DNA of 64,000 nt, taken from positions 310,001-374,000 of the forward strand of contig OZ345363.1 of the NCBI GenBank assembly GCA_977006965.1, given 5' to 3'. A model generated the notes under the pieces. The model searched no databases. It saw only the letters and a program-made list of their open reading frames with translations, and had not been told where the DNA came from. A program made the translations under genes and the position numbers. This document shows, one piece after another, positions 33,046 to 43,545 of this stretch. How positions within the stretch are numbered: position 1 is the first letter of the stretch; the number at the start of each line of letters is the position of its first letter. The DNA is from Phymatolithon calcareum (taxonomy: Eukaryota; Rhodophyta; Florideophyceae; Hapalidiales).

Positions 33046-33604
33046 CATGTTTTTTAAGTACACGCCTCTGACTGCAGTCTTTCGATCTCGACACCGAAAT
33101 CTCAGCTCAACTCTACTTTTGCGCGATACAGCAATCTCAAGAGTTCGGAATGCGATGGGATGCATACACAAACTTCGCCAAATTGCCTTGAACGTCAAAG
33201 GACTCCAACCAGCCACGTGCATCAGGATTTTCAAGTCGTTGATTCTCCCCAAATGGGAGTATGCCATTCACCTGACCCCGATCACGAAACGACTTATATC
33301 GGCACTTGAAGCAGCAGAAGGTCTTTTCTACAGATAGGTTTTCGGAAAATATTCCGAGTATCGAAGGGAGAGGATGCGAGTGCTCTGCCGTCTCGCGAGT
33401 CCACAGATGAGGAGAATGCACAAGGCTGAAAGGTTCGCCTTAAGCTTGGTAAGACGGAGGAAGTTTCTGGAGCTCTCAGAAGAATACCAGGGAAGAGAAG
33501 ATGATCTGGAAGACGTATCAAAGGACATTGGGTATCTCGGGGAAGAGGAACACCTTAAAGAAGCTCTGAAACAAGCGGAAGAAGGTATAGTGTCAAAAAA
33601 GGGA
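33046..33604 (+). mobile_element. LINE-B internal fragment
   Basis: Starts near LLRDTAISRVRNA and goes through PKWEYAIHLTPITKR. A stop (33337) replaces a codon before VFGKYSEYRRERMRVLCRL. It then continues to IVSKKG, where the sequence changes abruptly into LINE-A. The same segment in the same order is seen on the minus strand at 40822..41553. Confidence 0.75.
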
Positions 33605-34129
33605 TGCCTACGAGCAACAGCCGAAGTCTACCTTAAGGCTGCCTACGACACAGTACCGAGAGCACACTTGGTGAACAGAATGAGACAAGTACTGCCCAAG
33701 GAGATCTGCGCAATGGCCGAGGCGTTCTTGACACCATCCTGGATAGCAACAATTGGTGATGCAAACAGAAAGTGGTTTCTAGTGGACAGGGGGGTCCCGC
33801 AAGAGTCCCCTCTCAGTCCAAGCCTCTACAACATCTTCATGGATGAATTCGCCGAGCGAATGTGCCGGGCATCAAAAACCTGGGCTGAAGTTCCGGCTAT
33901 CCTTTTTGCAGACGATGTTCTTCTCTCTGCGAAATCCCCCGCTGCATTGGAAGGACTATTGGATATAGCTACCCAATGGGCACAGGAGCGAGAGATGACG
34001 TGGAACACTAAGCAAGGGAAAAGCGAAGTCCTCGAATCAGAGGAAACATTGGGCAAGACATTCGAGCTCGCAAACAAGGTTCTGGTACACGTTCCGGAGG
34101 TCACATATCTTGGAGTATCGCTAGAGTCA
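33605..34129 (+). mobile_element. LINE-A reverse transcriptase core
   Basis: RT core from YLKAAYDTVPRAHL through GVPQESPLSPSLYNIFMDEF (motif B) to the catalytic FADDVLLSAKSP, then EMTWNTKQGKSEVL and VTYLGVSLES. It is joined in frame to the LINE-B fragment upstream, making one open frame 33374..34144. It is cut by the inverted-repeat insert at 34130 and resumes after 34774. Confidence 0.85.
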
Positions 34130-34774
34130 GTCTCGGACGGATGAAACCAGTCATCCGTCGCTCCGGAGGCTAATTCTAGCCCTTAATGGGTAATTTAATC
34201 GAAATATTTCGGATTACTGACCCGCGATCGGATTAGCTTTTCTAGATGCAGATCACATCGTGGATTAGAATGGCTTAATCCGGTGCATAACCGATTGGAT
34301 TGAACTCTATGTATCTTTCAACTGGATGTGCTTCGGATTCGAAACTTATTTTTGAACCGGATTGAAACCGGATTGAACACTTAATTGTTTTCCTAAACTC
34401 GACCTTACAGCTCATTTTAGGTTGATTCATGACACAAAATACTATTTTATACAGCCATTTTCCCTAAAATATGGAATTAGCGCACATTTAGGCACAAAAA
34501 TACTCTCATGAGAATTTCTGTGTTGTTTGAGTCTTCGTACAGAGAAATTAGATCTGGATACCGGTGGTGTATATTTTTAAAATTCAATTTTGATTCGGAT
34601 CACGGATCAGATTCTGAGTTGTGGAGCGGATCACGGACGGATTGCGAATCAAATGCGAATGTTTGTTTAGTGATTTGGATAAATTCTGATAAAATTTTAG
34701 GAGATTTGATTGGATAACGGATTGGGGAAAAGAGCCACTTGGCGGACTGGAGTCATCCGCAATCCGTCCGAGAC
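34130..34774. mobile_element. 645-bp inverted-repeat insert, GGATT-rich
   Basis: Ends in perfect 13-bp inverted repeats GTCTCGGACGGAT (34130) and ATCCGTCCGAGAC (34762..34774). Each has a second small hairpin just inside. The interior is full of GGATT/AATCC words and has no coding frame. It interrupts the LINE-A reading, which continues on the other side. I see no clear target duplication. It resembles a MITE or foldback element of unknown family. Confidence 0.7.
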
Positions 34775-35410
34775 AAACGCTGCCCTAGACCCCGGAGGAG
34801 TCACAGATACGCTAATGATGCAACGACTAAAGAAAGCAAGGACGGTCGTGTACGAATTACGTACACTGGGAGTGTTCAAGAAAGTGTAAAGTATACAGAA
34901 GTGTATTCAGATATACATGGCGCTAGTACAGCCACGCTGGGAGTACGCAATGCACTTAACGCCCTGGTCAGAAGACGTTCAAAATGCCGTCAAGGAAGTT
35001 GAAGCAATATTCTTAAATCAAGTATTCGGGCCACTTGCCCGAGGAAGGACGGACAGGCTCCGTCTCCTGTGCCGGATCCAGACGGCTCCACACCGTCGAG
35101 AAATGTTGGCCTTCAAAATTCTGAGAAGGAACAAGGAGAAAGAACGCAGGTATTCAAATAAAGTGCCCGAAAGCAGAAACAACCATGAATTGCAGTACAC
35201 GAGGAAAACATCGCCGCGATGTAGACCAGAGAGCCGTTTGGCGAAGCTTTAAAACATATCCAAACAAACCAGTCTTCGCAAACACTTCGATCTAAATTTC
35301 TGGCAATGGAAGGAGACCTACGGCAAGTGGAAGGATCGAGCGGCTCCGGCTTCTGTGCAGGATCCAACCACAAGAACACAAGAGAGGTCGCCTGGAAGAA
35401 CCCTTAGGCG
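34775..35410 (+). mobile_element. LINE-A C-terminal fragment(s)
   Basis: Continues the LINE-A protein interrupted at 34130, frameshifted: GGVTDTLMMQRLKKART, then PRWEYAMHLTPWSEDVQNAV, then RLRLLCRIQTAPHRREML. A second, partial copy of the last block (RLRLLCRIQPQEH) lies at about 35330..35390. It closely matches 38563..38852. Confidence 0.75.
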
Positions 35411-36528
35411 CGTGACGACCGGGCCAAGGACGTCTTCCAGATGCTCTCCATGCGACCCTCTCACCGGGTTGCGCCACGCGTCGCTACGGTGCGAGAGACC
35501 GAGATTCTGTGCTCAGATTCACGGGCGCGCACACCCGGCGGCGGTTGAAAACGCGGAGCCACGCGGCGCAGGGTCGAAAGCTTGCACGACAGTTTCGGCG
35601 ACGCGCACAGTAGCCAGAAATTGCTTCAGAGTCCGGGCATCGCCGACCGACATCCCTATATCAAGCCGGATGCCGAAGAAACCTTGATCTCCAACACACG
35701 CATCACAAGCTTGCAGACGCGTTCACGCGGAGGCACGCACTTCGGAACGTGCCTGAACCGGGACGTGAACCACGCGTAAGGGGGCGAACAGCGTAGGAGC
35801 TCTTTAGTACACCGGCTGTCCGTTTTCCACAAGGACTTGTGCGACATCTGATTTCTCGGCGGAAGGTTGACAGGTGAGCTTTTCGAGTTGGCAGCCCGCG
35901 TTTCTTGTTGACCACCCACCCACCCTTCATAGTCTTTTTTAGTAGTAGTCAAGCTATCGCACGGCTACAACTACGGTAATCCGGTTCTCCGGCAAGCGGT
36001 GCTTGTCCGGGAGGAGGTTCCTAAGAGTTTCAGAACGGTGTCCGGAAACTCTAGTAAGGAGAAGTGCGACACAGCTCGCCGTCTCTGGAGAGCTAGACCG
36101 TTGGACGCCTTGAAAGCTAAGTCTCCAAAATTACGGTTTTATGCCAATAAAACCGCGGATCTTATTCAAGTCTGTCAAAGGCAGGCAGTCTCCAAACCTG
36201 CATCGCTATCACAATTAATATTCCGAACATTGAACATGCGTAACTGAACCGCACGGATATTGATTCCCCAGATAAAGAACTGTTTCACGAAAAGTACAAT
36301 CAAAGCTCTCCTGACAGGCAGCAGTCGTATCGTTCTTAGCAACCTGGAAGCTAAGGCGCAGGGCCGGATGGTTTTCTGAAGTGTCCACATGGAGGCATAA
36401 TTGTAAGGACAGCCTGTCCTTCTTTCCGGCGGAGAGTTTCGACGCCCGTAGGGCCACAGGGGTAAAGTTATTAATTCCTGGGGTACACAATAATACGATA
36501 TTATCGGCACGGAATCCGCACAGCTCCA
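35411..36528. other. no gene I can support
   Basis: GC-richer sequence with frames on both strands (for example 35656..35952 minus, 35999..36247 plus) but no recognisable domain. It may hold decayed transposon sequence. The last part is the 5' flank of the F-box/LRR gene. Confidence 0.3.
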
Positions 36529-38094
36529 ATGTCCTCTCCGTACAACCTTCGAAGTCGAGGGCTCCTCGTATCCGGTACATCGGTGCCAAGAAGGCCAATT
36601 TCATCTCGTCCACCCAAACGGCAATGTCTCCCAAAATCAGTCCCCAGTTCATCAAGCTACCTTGACCGACTGCCACGTGAAGCTTTGGAGAATGTGTTGC
36701 GACACGTCAGCAAGAGACCTCGACTATTGTATTGGAAACGTGTTATCTCAACCAGAGACATTTTCGCGCTTTATCGCTGCGGCGGATCGCTTACCGCTAT
36801 ATGCAAGGAGCTTTTTACGGCAGTCAGCATCGGCGAATGGTATCGGAACAACGATGAGCTTATGATTTCGAAGATGAACGACTTTCTCATCCTCTTGGAC
36901 ATCGCAGGCTCATCACTCGAGAAGCTTACGTTTGCTGAGCTACCTGGCCACGTTAGCGCTCGGCATATTGGGCGCACTCTTGCTTCGAAATGCAACGCCG
37001 TGAAATCACTAAATCTGCATGGCGTTCGAAGCCACGTCCTTTTCAACAAGATTCTCGAAAAGTGCAGCGGCACGTTGGAATCTCTTTCTGTGGAAGTGAG
37101 GCGTCAAGAGCCTATTGCAGCCATGGTGCGGCATTGTTCTGGACTTCGTGCACTAGATATAGATATATGGAATGGGGAGAACGAATTGGACCTCTCTTCT
37201 TTGTGGCCTACGGTTGGAATATCGTTGCGCTGGCTAGAACTGTATGACTTCTTTTCATTCGAAGACGAGGATATCAGGAGCATCCAAACACATTGCCGAG
37301 CTCTTCAACACGTTGAGATTAATGGAACAAGCACCTCTGAAGCAATTGGAGATTTGTTTGTTTCATATGGTCGTCAGCTTGAACATGTATGTTTTATTGA
37401 TGCGAGCCCGGAAATATGCAGGCGCGTCGTGAACGCATGCCCAAACTTGAGTTGCGTTGTGTCAGTTTCGGATGACATGCCGCTCGTCGCAGTGGCTCTT
37501 TTGCCATCGTTGAAGGCTGTTTCGCCATCGTTGAGGGCTCTTGGGCCTGCGTTGAAGGAACTGCACATTACGGAGATACCGAGGATACGTAGTGATGAAC
37601 TGAGTGATGCGATGGCGCACTGTGCGAACCTAAAAAAGGTTTGGGCGCCCTTCCTACTCGAATCTGCTTTTCGCGTCGCTTCTGGCGTATTCTCAAGTCC
37701 AAAGGCACAACTTGAGGTTCTAAATTTGGGAAAACTATTAACTGAAGACCGCGAGAAAATCCTGGACTGTATAGCCAGGAACACTGGAGGGCTTCGTGAA
37801 TTATCTTTGTCACTTGCGCTCCCGCAACCGAAGTCGTTTTGCGGTATTGTGCAGTCGAATGCGCTTCTGGAGACAGTGAAAATTAATTTGTGGGGCGAGT
37901 TTGATGTCGAATCAGGCGCGGTCGTTTCAGTTGTCGTCGATATTCTGGAATCGTTCTCATCGTGCCCCAACCTGCGATATTTAAATGTTCAAGGATATAG
38001 AGCTATTAATTCTCAGGACGTGATTAATGCATGCCGTCCTTTCCGATTCAAGCGTACTTCTGTCCACGTTTTCGGTAACGATTTGTTTCTATAA
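36529..38094 (+). CDS. F-box/LRR protein
   Basis: A 521-residue single-frame protein. A basic, Ser/Pro-rich N-terminus (1-43) precedes an F-box-like segment, LDRLPREALENVLRHVSKRP (about 45-64), which would bind Skp1 in an SCF ubiquitin ligase. The rest is a leucine-rich-repeat array in which units such as CPNLSCV, CSGLRALDI and CPNLRYLNV recur about every 25-30 residues. Near 320-345 there is a short 7-residue tandem (PSLKAV / PSLRAL / PALKEL). Substrate unknown. The gene lies between transposons, and decayed relatives occur at 1..1867 and 20717..20947. Homology with copy 1 starts at 36587, inside the coding region, and goes about 360 bp beyond the stop. The frame is intact, so it may be expressed, but a transposon-borne origin cannot be excluded. 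Confidence 0.85.
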   Translation: MSSPYNLRSRGLLVSGTSVPRRPISSRPPKRQCLPKSVPSSSSYLDRLPREALENVLRHVSKRPRLLYWKRVISTRDIFALYRCGGSLTAICKELFTAVSIGEWYRNNDELMISKMNDFLILLDIAGSSLEKLTFAELPGHVSARHIGRTLASKCNAVKSLNLHGVRSHVLFNKILEKCSGTLESLSVEVRRQEPIAAMVRHCSGLRALDIDIWNGENELDLSSLWPTVGISLRWLELYDFFSFEDEDIRSIQTHCRALQHVEINGTSTSEAIGDLFVSYGRQLEHVCFIDASPEICRRVVNACPNLSCVVSVSDDMPLVAVALLPSLKAVSPSLRALGPALKELHITEIPRIRSDELSDAMAHCANLKKVWAPFLLESAFRVASGVFSSPKAQLEVLNLGKLLTEDREKILDCIARNTGGLRELSLSLALPQPKSFCGIVQSNALLETVKINLWGEFDVESGAVVSVVVDILESFSSCPNLRYLNVQGYRAINSQDVINACRPFRFKRTSVHVFGNDLFL

Positions 38095-38455
38095 TCAGTA
38101 AATGTGGACCATGAGTGTCTGCAACAAAACAGTAGAGCGCTGTTGCAGCTTCGTGTTCAAACAAAATATCTGATCGGCAACTCCCAATGGCTTCTTCGAG
38201 CTATGGGTTAACCGAGAAAGATGAACCGAGGAGGTCCTACTCCAGGTCTGGATGGAATCGGAACTGATCTCAATGCGGATTGGGAATGCTCTGGGGCTGT
38301 GCATAGAAGTAGGCCGTGATCGATGAGCCATATGCTCGATAGGATCGTATAAATTATATAATAGTAACTGTGTCTTGGAACTGAGAACTCTCCGGCCTAG
38401 CGGTCATGCTATGCTAGCTAAATACTGTCGCGAAAGTGAGAGCTCAGCTGTATGA
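36587..38455 (+). repeat. large inverted duplicate, partner of 1..1867
   Basis: This segment aligns along its whole length, in reverse, with 1..1867, including non-coding DNA after the gene (38095..38455). The copies are about 35 kb apart. The end at 38455 is only apparent, because the partner runs off the window. Confidence 0.8.
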
Positions 38456-38562
38456 TCTCAGTTAAGCTGGCTGAGCTTCGCGATACATACAGTATAACGA
38501 CTGACTTGAGACATGCTAATTGAGTGTCAGCATGCTCGATATGTAACGAACAAACAAGCAGT

Positions 38563-39265
38563 CAGTGGAGTACGCAATGCACTTAACGCCCTGGTCAGAA
38601 GACGTACAAAATGCCGTCAAGGAAGTAGAAGCAATATTCTTCAATCAAGTATTCGAGCCACTGGCCCGAGGAAGGACGGACAGGCTCCGTCTCCTGTGCC
38701 GGATCCAGACGGCTCCACACCGTCGAGAAATGTTGGCCTTCAAAATGCTGAGAAGGAACAAGGAGAAGGAATGTATGTATCCAAATGAAGTGCCCGAAAG
38801 CAGAAACAACCATGAATTGCAGTACACAAGGAAAGATATAGCCGCAATGTAGACCAGAGAGCCGTTTGGTGAAGCTGTAAAGCATATCCAAACAAACCAG
38901 TCTCCACAAACACTTTGATCTAAATTTCTGGTAATGAAAGGAGACCGCCTAGAATCGAAGTGGAAAAGGAAGATTCCATACGATAAGACAAGTGAATTGC
39001 CAGCAATACTCAAGTTCCCTAAGGTGAAGCGCAGACAACTCGCACTGCAGTATCCCTGCGAAGATTCCCACAGGTGTCAACAACAAGTATGGCCGAAGAA
39101 TTCGGCACAAGAGCCAGAGAGCATATGGAGACCCTTGAAAGCACGCTAGCAGGGTACGACCTAGAAGGAGAAAAACGACTAGAAGCAGAAAAGGCGCTCG
39201 ATGAGGTCTTACTATTTAGCAAGACACTCATAGAACGCATGGAGAACGAAGAAGGCCTGTATTGA
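38563..39265 (+). mobile_element. LINE-A C-terminal fragment
   Basis: Starts within the EYAMHLTPW block and matches 34960..35230 almost base for base. It then continues, with frameshifts, through KRKIPYDKTSELPAILKFP to a stop at 39265 matching the end of the LINE-A copy at 32164. It is 5'-truncated and follows the 3' flank of the F-box/LRR gene. Confidence 0.8.
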
Positions 39266-39400
39266 TTCGTCTAAGGCAAGGCAAAAAGCGGTCGAGTCCA
39301 AGCACTAGCAATCCTGTAGAGGACTGAGATAGGATTACTTTGAATCCTGAGTTTTCCCGTCCGCGATTCTAGTGGGCGTTTCGTGAGCTGCACAAAGGTA

Positions 39401-39472
39401 GGTAGCATCAGAGGAAGCCTCGCCCATATCTTCGGAAGTCTGTGGGGCTTTTAAATAAACTTGAATAAAAAA
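39401..39472 (+). repeat. 72-bp repeat unit, copy 1
   Basis: GGTAGCATCAGAGG...AATAAAAAA, identical to 46482..46553. The end (GGGGCTTTTAAATAAACTT) resembles the LINE-B 3' UTR, so it may be the tail of a LINE-B subfamily. Confidence 0.8.
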
Positions 39473-39479
39473 CAGTCAA

Positions 39480-39885
39480 AGTCTGGTCGTTGGAAGAAGA
39501 GGGCCGGACAGTTAAAATCCCGATCGGCGTACCGAACGACCTACCAGGAGTGCTATATATAAGGGACAGAACTGCGCGGTTGAGATGCCTGAGAGTCAAT
39601 TTCAACAGAGTTCCTTTGTGGAGAAAATCCATTCTGGCGAAGTACTTTGGGGCTGGTGCTCTGGTTGAGCTTATCTTGTTGCAAAGTATACTACGGTCTA
39701 TGAAGATGGACCAAGAAACGGAATATGAATGCAAAAGACTTACTCGGGCCCTCACAGGGAGAGAAATTCGGATTAAGGAGATATTAGAGGGATAGTAGAG
39801 AGATGAGTATGGAAAACTGCGAGAAGCTGCCCTGTTACTCAGGTTGAGGCTTTGGGAGCTTTTAAAATAAATCAACATGTATCCC
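39480..39885 (+). mobile_element. LINE-B 3' fragment
   Basis: Frame 39490..39795 gives the LINE-B C-terminus: DRTARLRCLRVNFNRVPLWR, ALVELILLQSILRSMKMDQ, ECKRLTRALTGREIRIKE. The 3' UTR with GAGGCTTTGGGAGCTTTT ends in ATCAACATGTATCCCC. No clear target duplication. Confidence 0.85.
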
Positions 39886-40805
39886 CCTCTACTTTTGCGG
39901 GATATACAGCTCTTGAAAGCCTTCAGGGCGACATAGTCAATAAACCAAACTATGCTCCAACTAGGATTACAATAGCTAGAAATTGCAATATATTGAATAG
40001 GGACTATCCCTGCTTATAGAGCAGTATGCGAAACTTACAACCTAAGAATAGGATGCGAACGACCACCGGCTGTTGAAGAACAGTTTCTTTGGAAAGAATG
40101 TTCTGGTGCAAAACGAGTACAAGACTGCTTTTTATATAATGTATTATGTTATTGATTTCCAGGGATGTGAAATACATACATCGGAACCTCCTGAGTACTG
40201 TACATCCTGTGACACGCAGGCCAGTGTAAACCTTTATCCTGCTCCACGTCCTCGATGGGAAGGAAGGAATAATGACACAACCGTCTCCGAGAGAGCTCTA
40301 CTAAATGAAGCCAACAGAAAATATTCGTGACAGGCGAAACGTTTCCTTCGGTCTCTGAAAATGCATTGAGAACTTTCAGAATGGCTGCTTGGAACTACAG
40401 GAATAACGCAGCCCGTCTTCCATCATGACTCCTCACCAACGGCGATGTGGCTTCTAAGGAAGCCTGGTGATTTAACAAAGACCACTGACGCTTGCACAAA
40501 ATAGTGGAGCGGAGGGCAGAAAATAGGAATAAGAACGTCATCAATACATAGCGGCCCTTGGGGCGGACGCCACGTCTCCAAATCGCGCAAAAATTTAGAA
40601 TTCTAAAGAACTAATGCCGTGTGAATTCCGACCCACTCAGAACTATCACTCGCTTGGGGTAAGATCTTCCCGGCTGTCAATGCACGTAGGCGGACGCAGG
40701 CGCCCTCAACTTTCCCGAAGGTCACTAAGAACATTAAAAATATCAGAGTGGAGGTTGTAGATTTATTCAGTCCGTTTGCCTTGAAATCTGAAAAAGATTC
40801 AGTGC
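39886..40805. other. no gene seen
   Basis: No supportable gene. The 85-codon frame 40073..40330 has no recognisable motif. Confidence 0.35.
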
Positions 40806-40806
40806 A

Positions 40807-41568
40807 TGCAGAGTAACAGGGGATATGTGTTGATTTATTTTAAAATCTTCCAAGGCCTCTCTTCAAGAGTAACAGGGCCGCTTTCGCACGATTTTCTAAG
40901 CTAACGTAGTTTGACTATTCAGTGTATCCTTGATTCGTATTTCTCTCCCAACAGGTGCTCTAGTGCGTCGCTTACATTCATATTCAATTTCAGGACTAAT
41001 CTTGGATGAAGATAGAATGCGTTGGAGCGCGACCAGCTCAATCACGGCTGTGATACCAAAGTATGCACCTAGTACTGATTTTCTCCAAAGAGGTGCTCTG
41101 TTGAATATCAGCCGTAGGCATCGCAACCGTGTCGACCTTTCTCTTACGTGGAGAACCACCGGTAGATTGTTTGAATCAGTTGGTATCTCGAGTGATCTTC
41201 CCTCTTCTTCCTTTGCCGATAACTCAATTATTTCTTTTCGCCGCCCTTTTTTGGAGACTGAGTCCTCCTCCGCTTTATCGAGAGCTTGCTGCAGATCTTC
41301 ATATTCCTTGAGGCACTCTATGTCCTTCGTTGCCTCCTTAATATCTTCATCTCTCCCAGGATACTCGTCTGCCTCATCGAAGCGCTTCTTTTGTCTCACT
41401 AGACTCGCAGAAAACCTTTCTGCTTGGTGTCTTCTCCGCATGGCTGGTGGTTCTAGTCGGCACAGAACTCGCATTCTACCATGGCGGTGTTGGGCATATG
41501 TCCCAAACACATACTTGAAGAATAAATCTTCTGCAGATTCGATTGCTGATTGTTGCAGAGTAACAGGG
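40807..41568 (-). mobile_element. LINE-B insertion, 5'-truncated, with target duplication
   Basis: The minus-strand frame 40896..41510 (204 residues) is the longest LINE-B C-terminus here: RMRVLCRLEPPAMRRRHQAE, then ECLKEYEDLQQALDKAEE, then RERSTRLRCLRLIFNRAPLW and ECKRRTRAPVGREIRIKD. Flanks share TGCAGAGTAACAGG (40807..40820 and 41554..41567), a target-site duplication of about 14 bp, so the insert is roughly 40821..41553. The 3' end, at 40821, carries no poly-A. Confidence 0.85.
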
Positions 41569-41641
41569 CATGGTTCATTATCGGACTTATTTGACAGGCA
41601 CTTTTTAGTTTTCGATATTTGCGAGATATGCGGCTCTGCAG

Positions 41642-41691
41642 AACTGCTCCACTATTCGAGGACTCATGAGTCCTCGAATAGTGGAGCAGTT
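41642..41691. repeat. perfect 50-bp palindrome
   Basis: Arms 41642..41666 and 41667..41691 are perfect 25-bp inverted copies with no loop, around a central ACTCATGAGT. Confidence 0.95.
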
Positions 41692-41879
41692 TATGCATAA
41701 TAGATTTTCAAGATGAATCCCAGCTTGTTAGCACTGCGACGGCGATTTCCGAAGAACTTTTAAAGTTCGAATTTGCCAAGTGGGTCTGAACTCGCCATTG
41801 AAATATCAATAACTGTGCTCGTTTGAGAATAAGTTTCCTTTTAAACCAATAGCGATATCAAAAGATCACTGGTCAGTGA

Positions 41880-42760
41880 TGAAAAGAAATCTGCTTTCTA
41901 CATCCGCTCAAAAGCGTGGTGGCGGTGGTGACTCCTAACATCGGAACACGTTCGTTGACCACTTCTCTTACCATGGGCCAGAATCCAAAGCGGATTCCAA
42001 GTTAACAACCGGAAGCATAAGGTACCGCGCTTACACCAAATGCAATCCACTTCCTTGTGAGAATACTCTGCTCTTTCTAGGTGCCAAGCGAGTAGTCTAA
42101 ATGATTTATTGACAAAGAGTGGACTCTGCGTGCCAAAGGACCTGGAATGTCCACATTGAAATAGCATTTTTCTTCACTATTTCGCAAGAACCAGCAATTT
42201 GAATTCTGTGAAGATTCTCCAGAGAAAAAGTTGGCCTGGTGTCAGGGGCAATTTGTAGAGCATTGGAAATGCTGCGCACTTGTGATATCCACATATCACC
42301 AGCAGGAAGCGACTCAATTGTGGAAGTTATTAGTGAATCTCAGATTCATCTGTCTGCTCTTGTTCCTGGCTGGGCGAGAAGAAGTGAGTCTAAGGGCGCA
42401 ATGGGCACAAAATATATTGAAAAGTGTCGGGAAGAGATTCAGTCCGTGTTTGATGCGGAAAGCTTAGACAATGCAAAAATGCTCGGTGCCGGAGGAATAC
42501 GAAAACAATTGCTTCTACATAATTGTGGAAGATTCAACATACAGTGTGAGATGGATTTGACTCGAACTATATCCGCAATGAATCACACACGGAAAGCAAC
42601 GGCAACAAATCCATGTTTGCGACGCCAAGGTAAACAATGCCGGACATTTACGAATTCGCGATCCAATAATATCTGAAAGTCGATGATTTGGAAAACTCTG
42701 GCAGCAGACGGCCTCAAACGCCTGAGAACATAATTCCAACACGGACATGGTTCATATCCA
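41880..42760 (+). repeat. R1 repeat, copy c
   Basis: On the plus strand the R1 blocks appear in the same order as copy a: VPKDLECPH near 42130, HQQEATQLWKLL near 42300, GREEVSLRAQWAQNIL, then GKRFSPCLM, followed by DLTRTISAMN near 42555 in another frame. This is the least eroded copy in the middle part. Still broken by several stops. Confidence 0.6.
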
Positions 42761-43545
42761 GTGAACTTCGCTACTGAGAAAAGTATTGTGATAAGGAGTG
42801 GGTTGGGTGACATTTCAGACTGGATCCCGGCCTGCACAATCGCAGATTCTCTGTTCAACTAAATATCGGAAACTTATCTATGGACGATTATAATATTCTG
42901 GCTTCAGAGCAAAGCAAGGGATGGGTAGGCAGGGCAAAATGATAACAACATGTATATGAAAGCACCGGCCACATCCTCGGCCTAGACTAGATTTCTTCTC
43001 CTCTCCGGTGTCGTTGCCTTTCTCTTGTCCAAGTCCAATTTTGAATGATCAAATTTTGAGGCAAGCCTGCTACAAGGCTGGGGCCTGGCTAGTCGTAAAC
43101 AAAGAAGATTAAGTTGAGGGAGTGAGTCCGAGAGGTTTCCTTGATATTGCAATTCAATTTTCTAGCCCTCGGAGGTGCTGGCAACCCATGAATGGGGTCG
43201 CTCGAAAGACGCAGAGGAAAGATGAACGGCCGCAGAATAATGCCTTGACGACTGACTAGCAGAATTGAGGAAAGTGCAAAGCAAGTACCACCTCACCGGC
43301 TTGACTGAGTAGCCATGCTCATTCAACGAGGTTCAAGCCGGGTCTGTGTTCACACACTAATTGGCTGTGCTACAATTGGCAGACTTCTCTGGGCTAGTGT
43401 CACTGAGGGAAATTCTCGTGAACTCTGTGAATCGCACTATTTAAGTTTACTCATCATGAAAAAGTTTGTACTGATCCCGATTGCAGACAACCCTTCTCTC
43501 CTCTACATGGACGAACAGTCCTTTGCTGATATTCATGCCGTATTT
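42761..43545. other. no gene seen
   Basis: The 3' flank of the spliced gene below and unassigned DNA. Confidence 0.35.
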
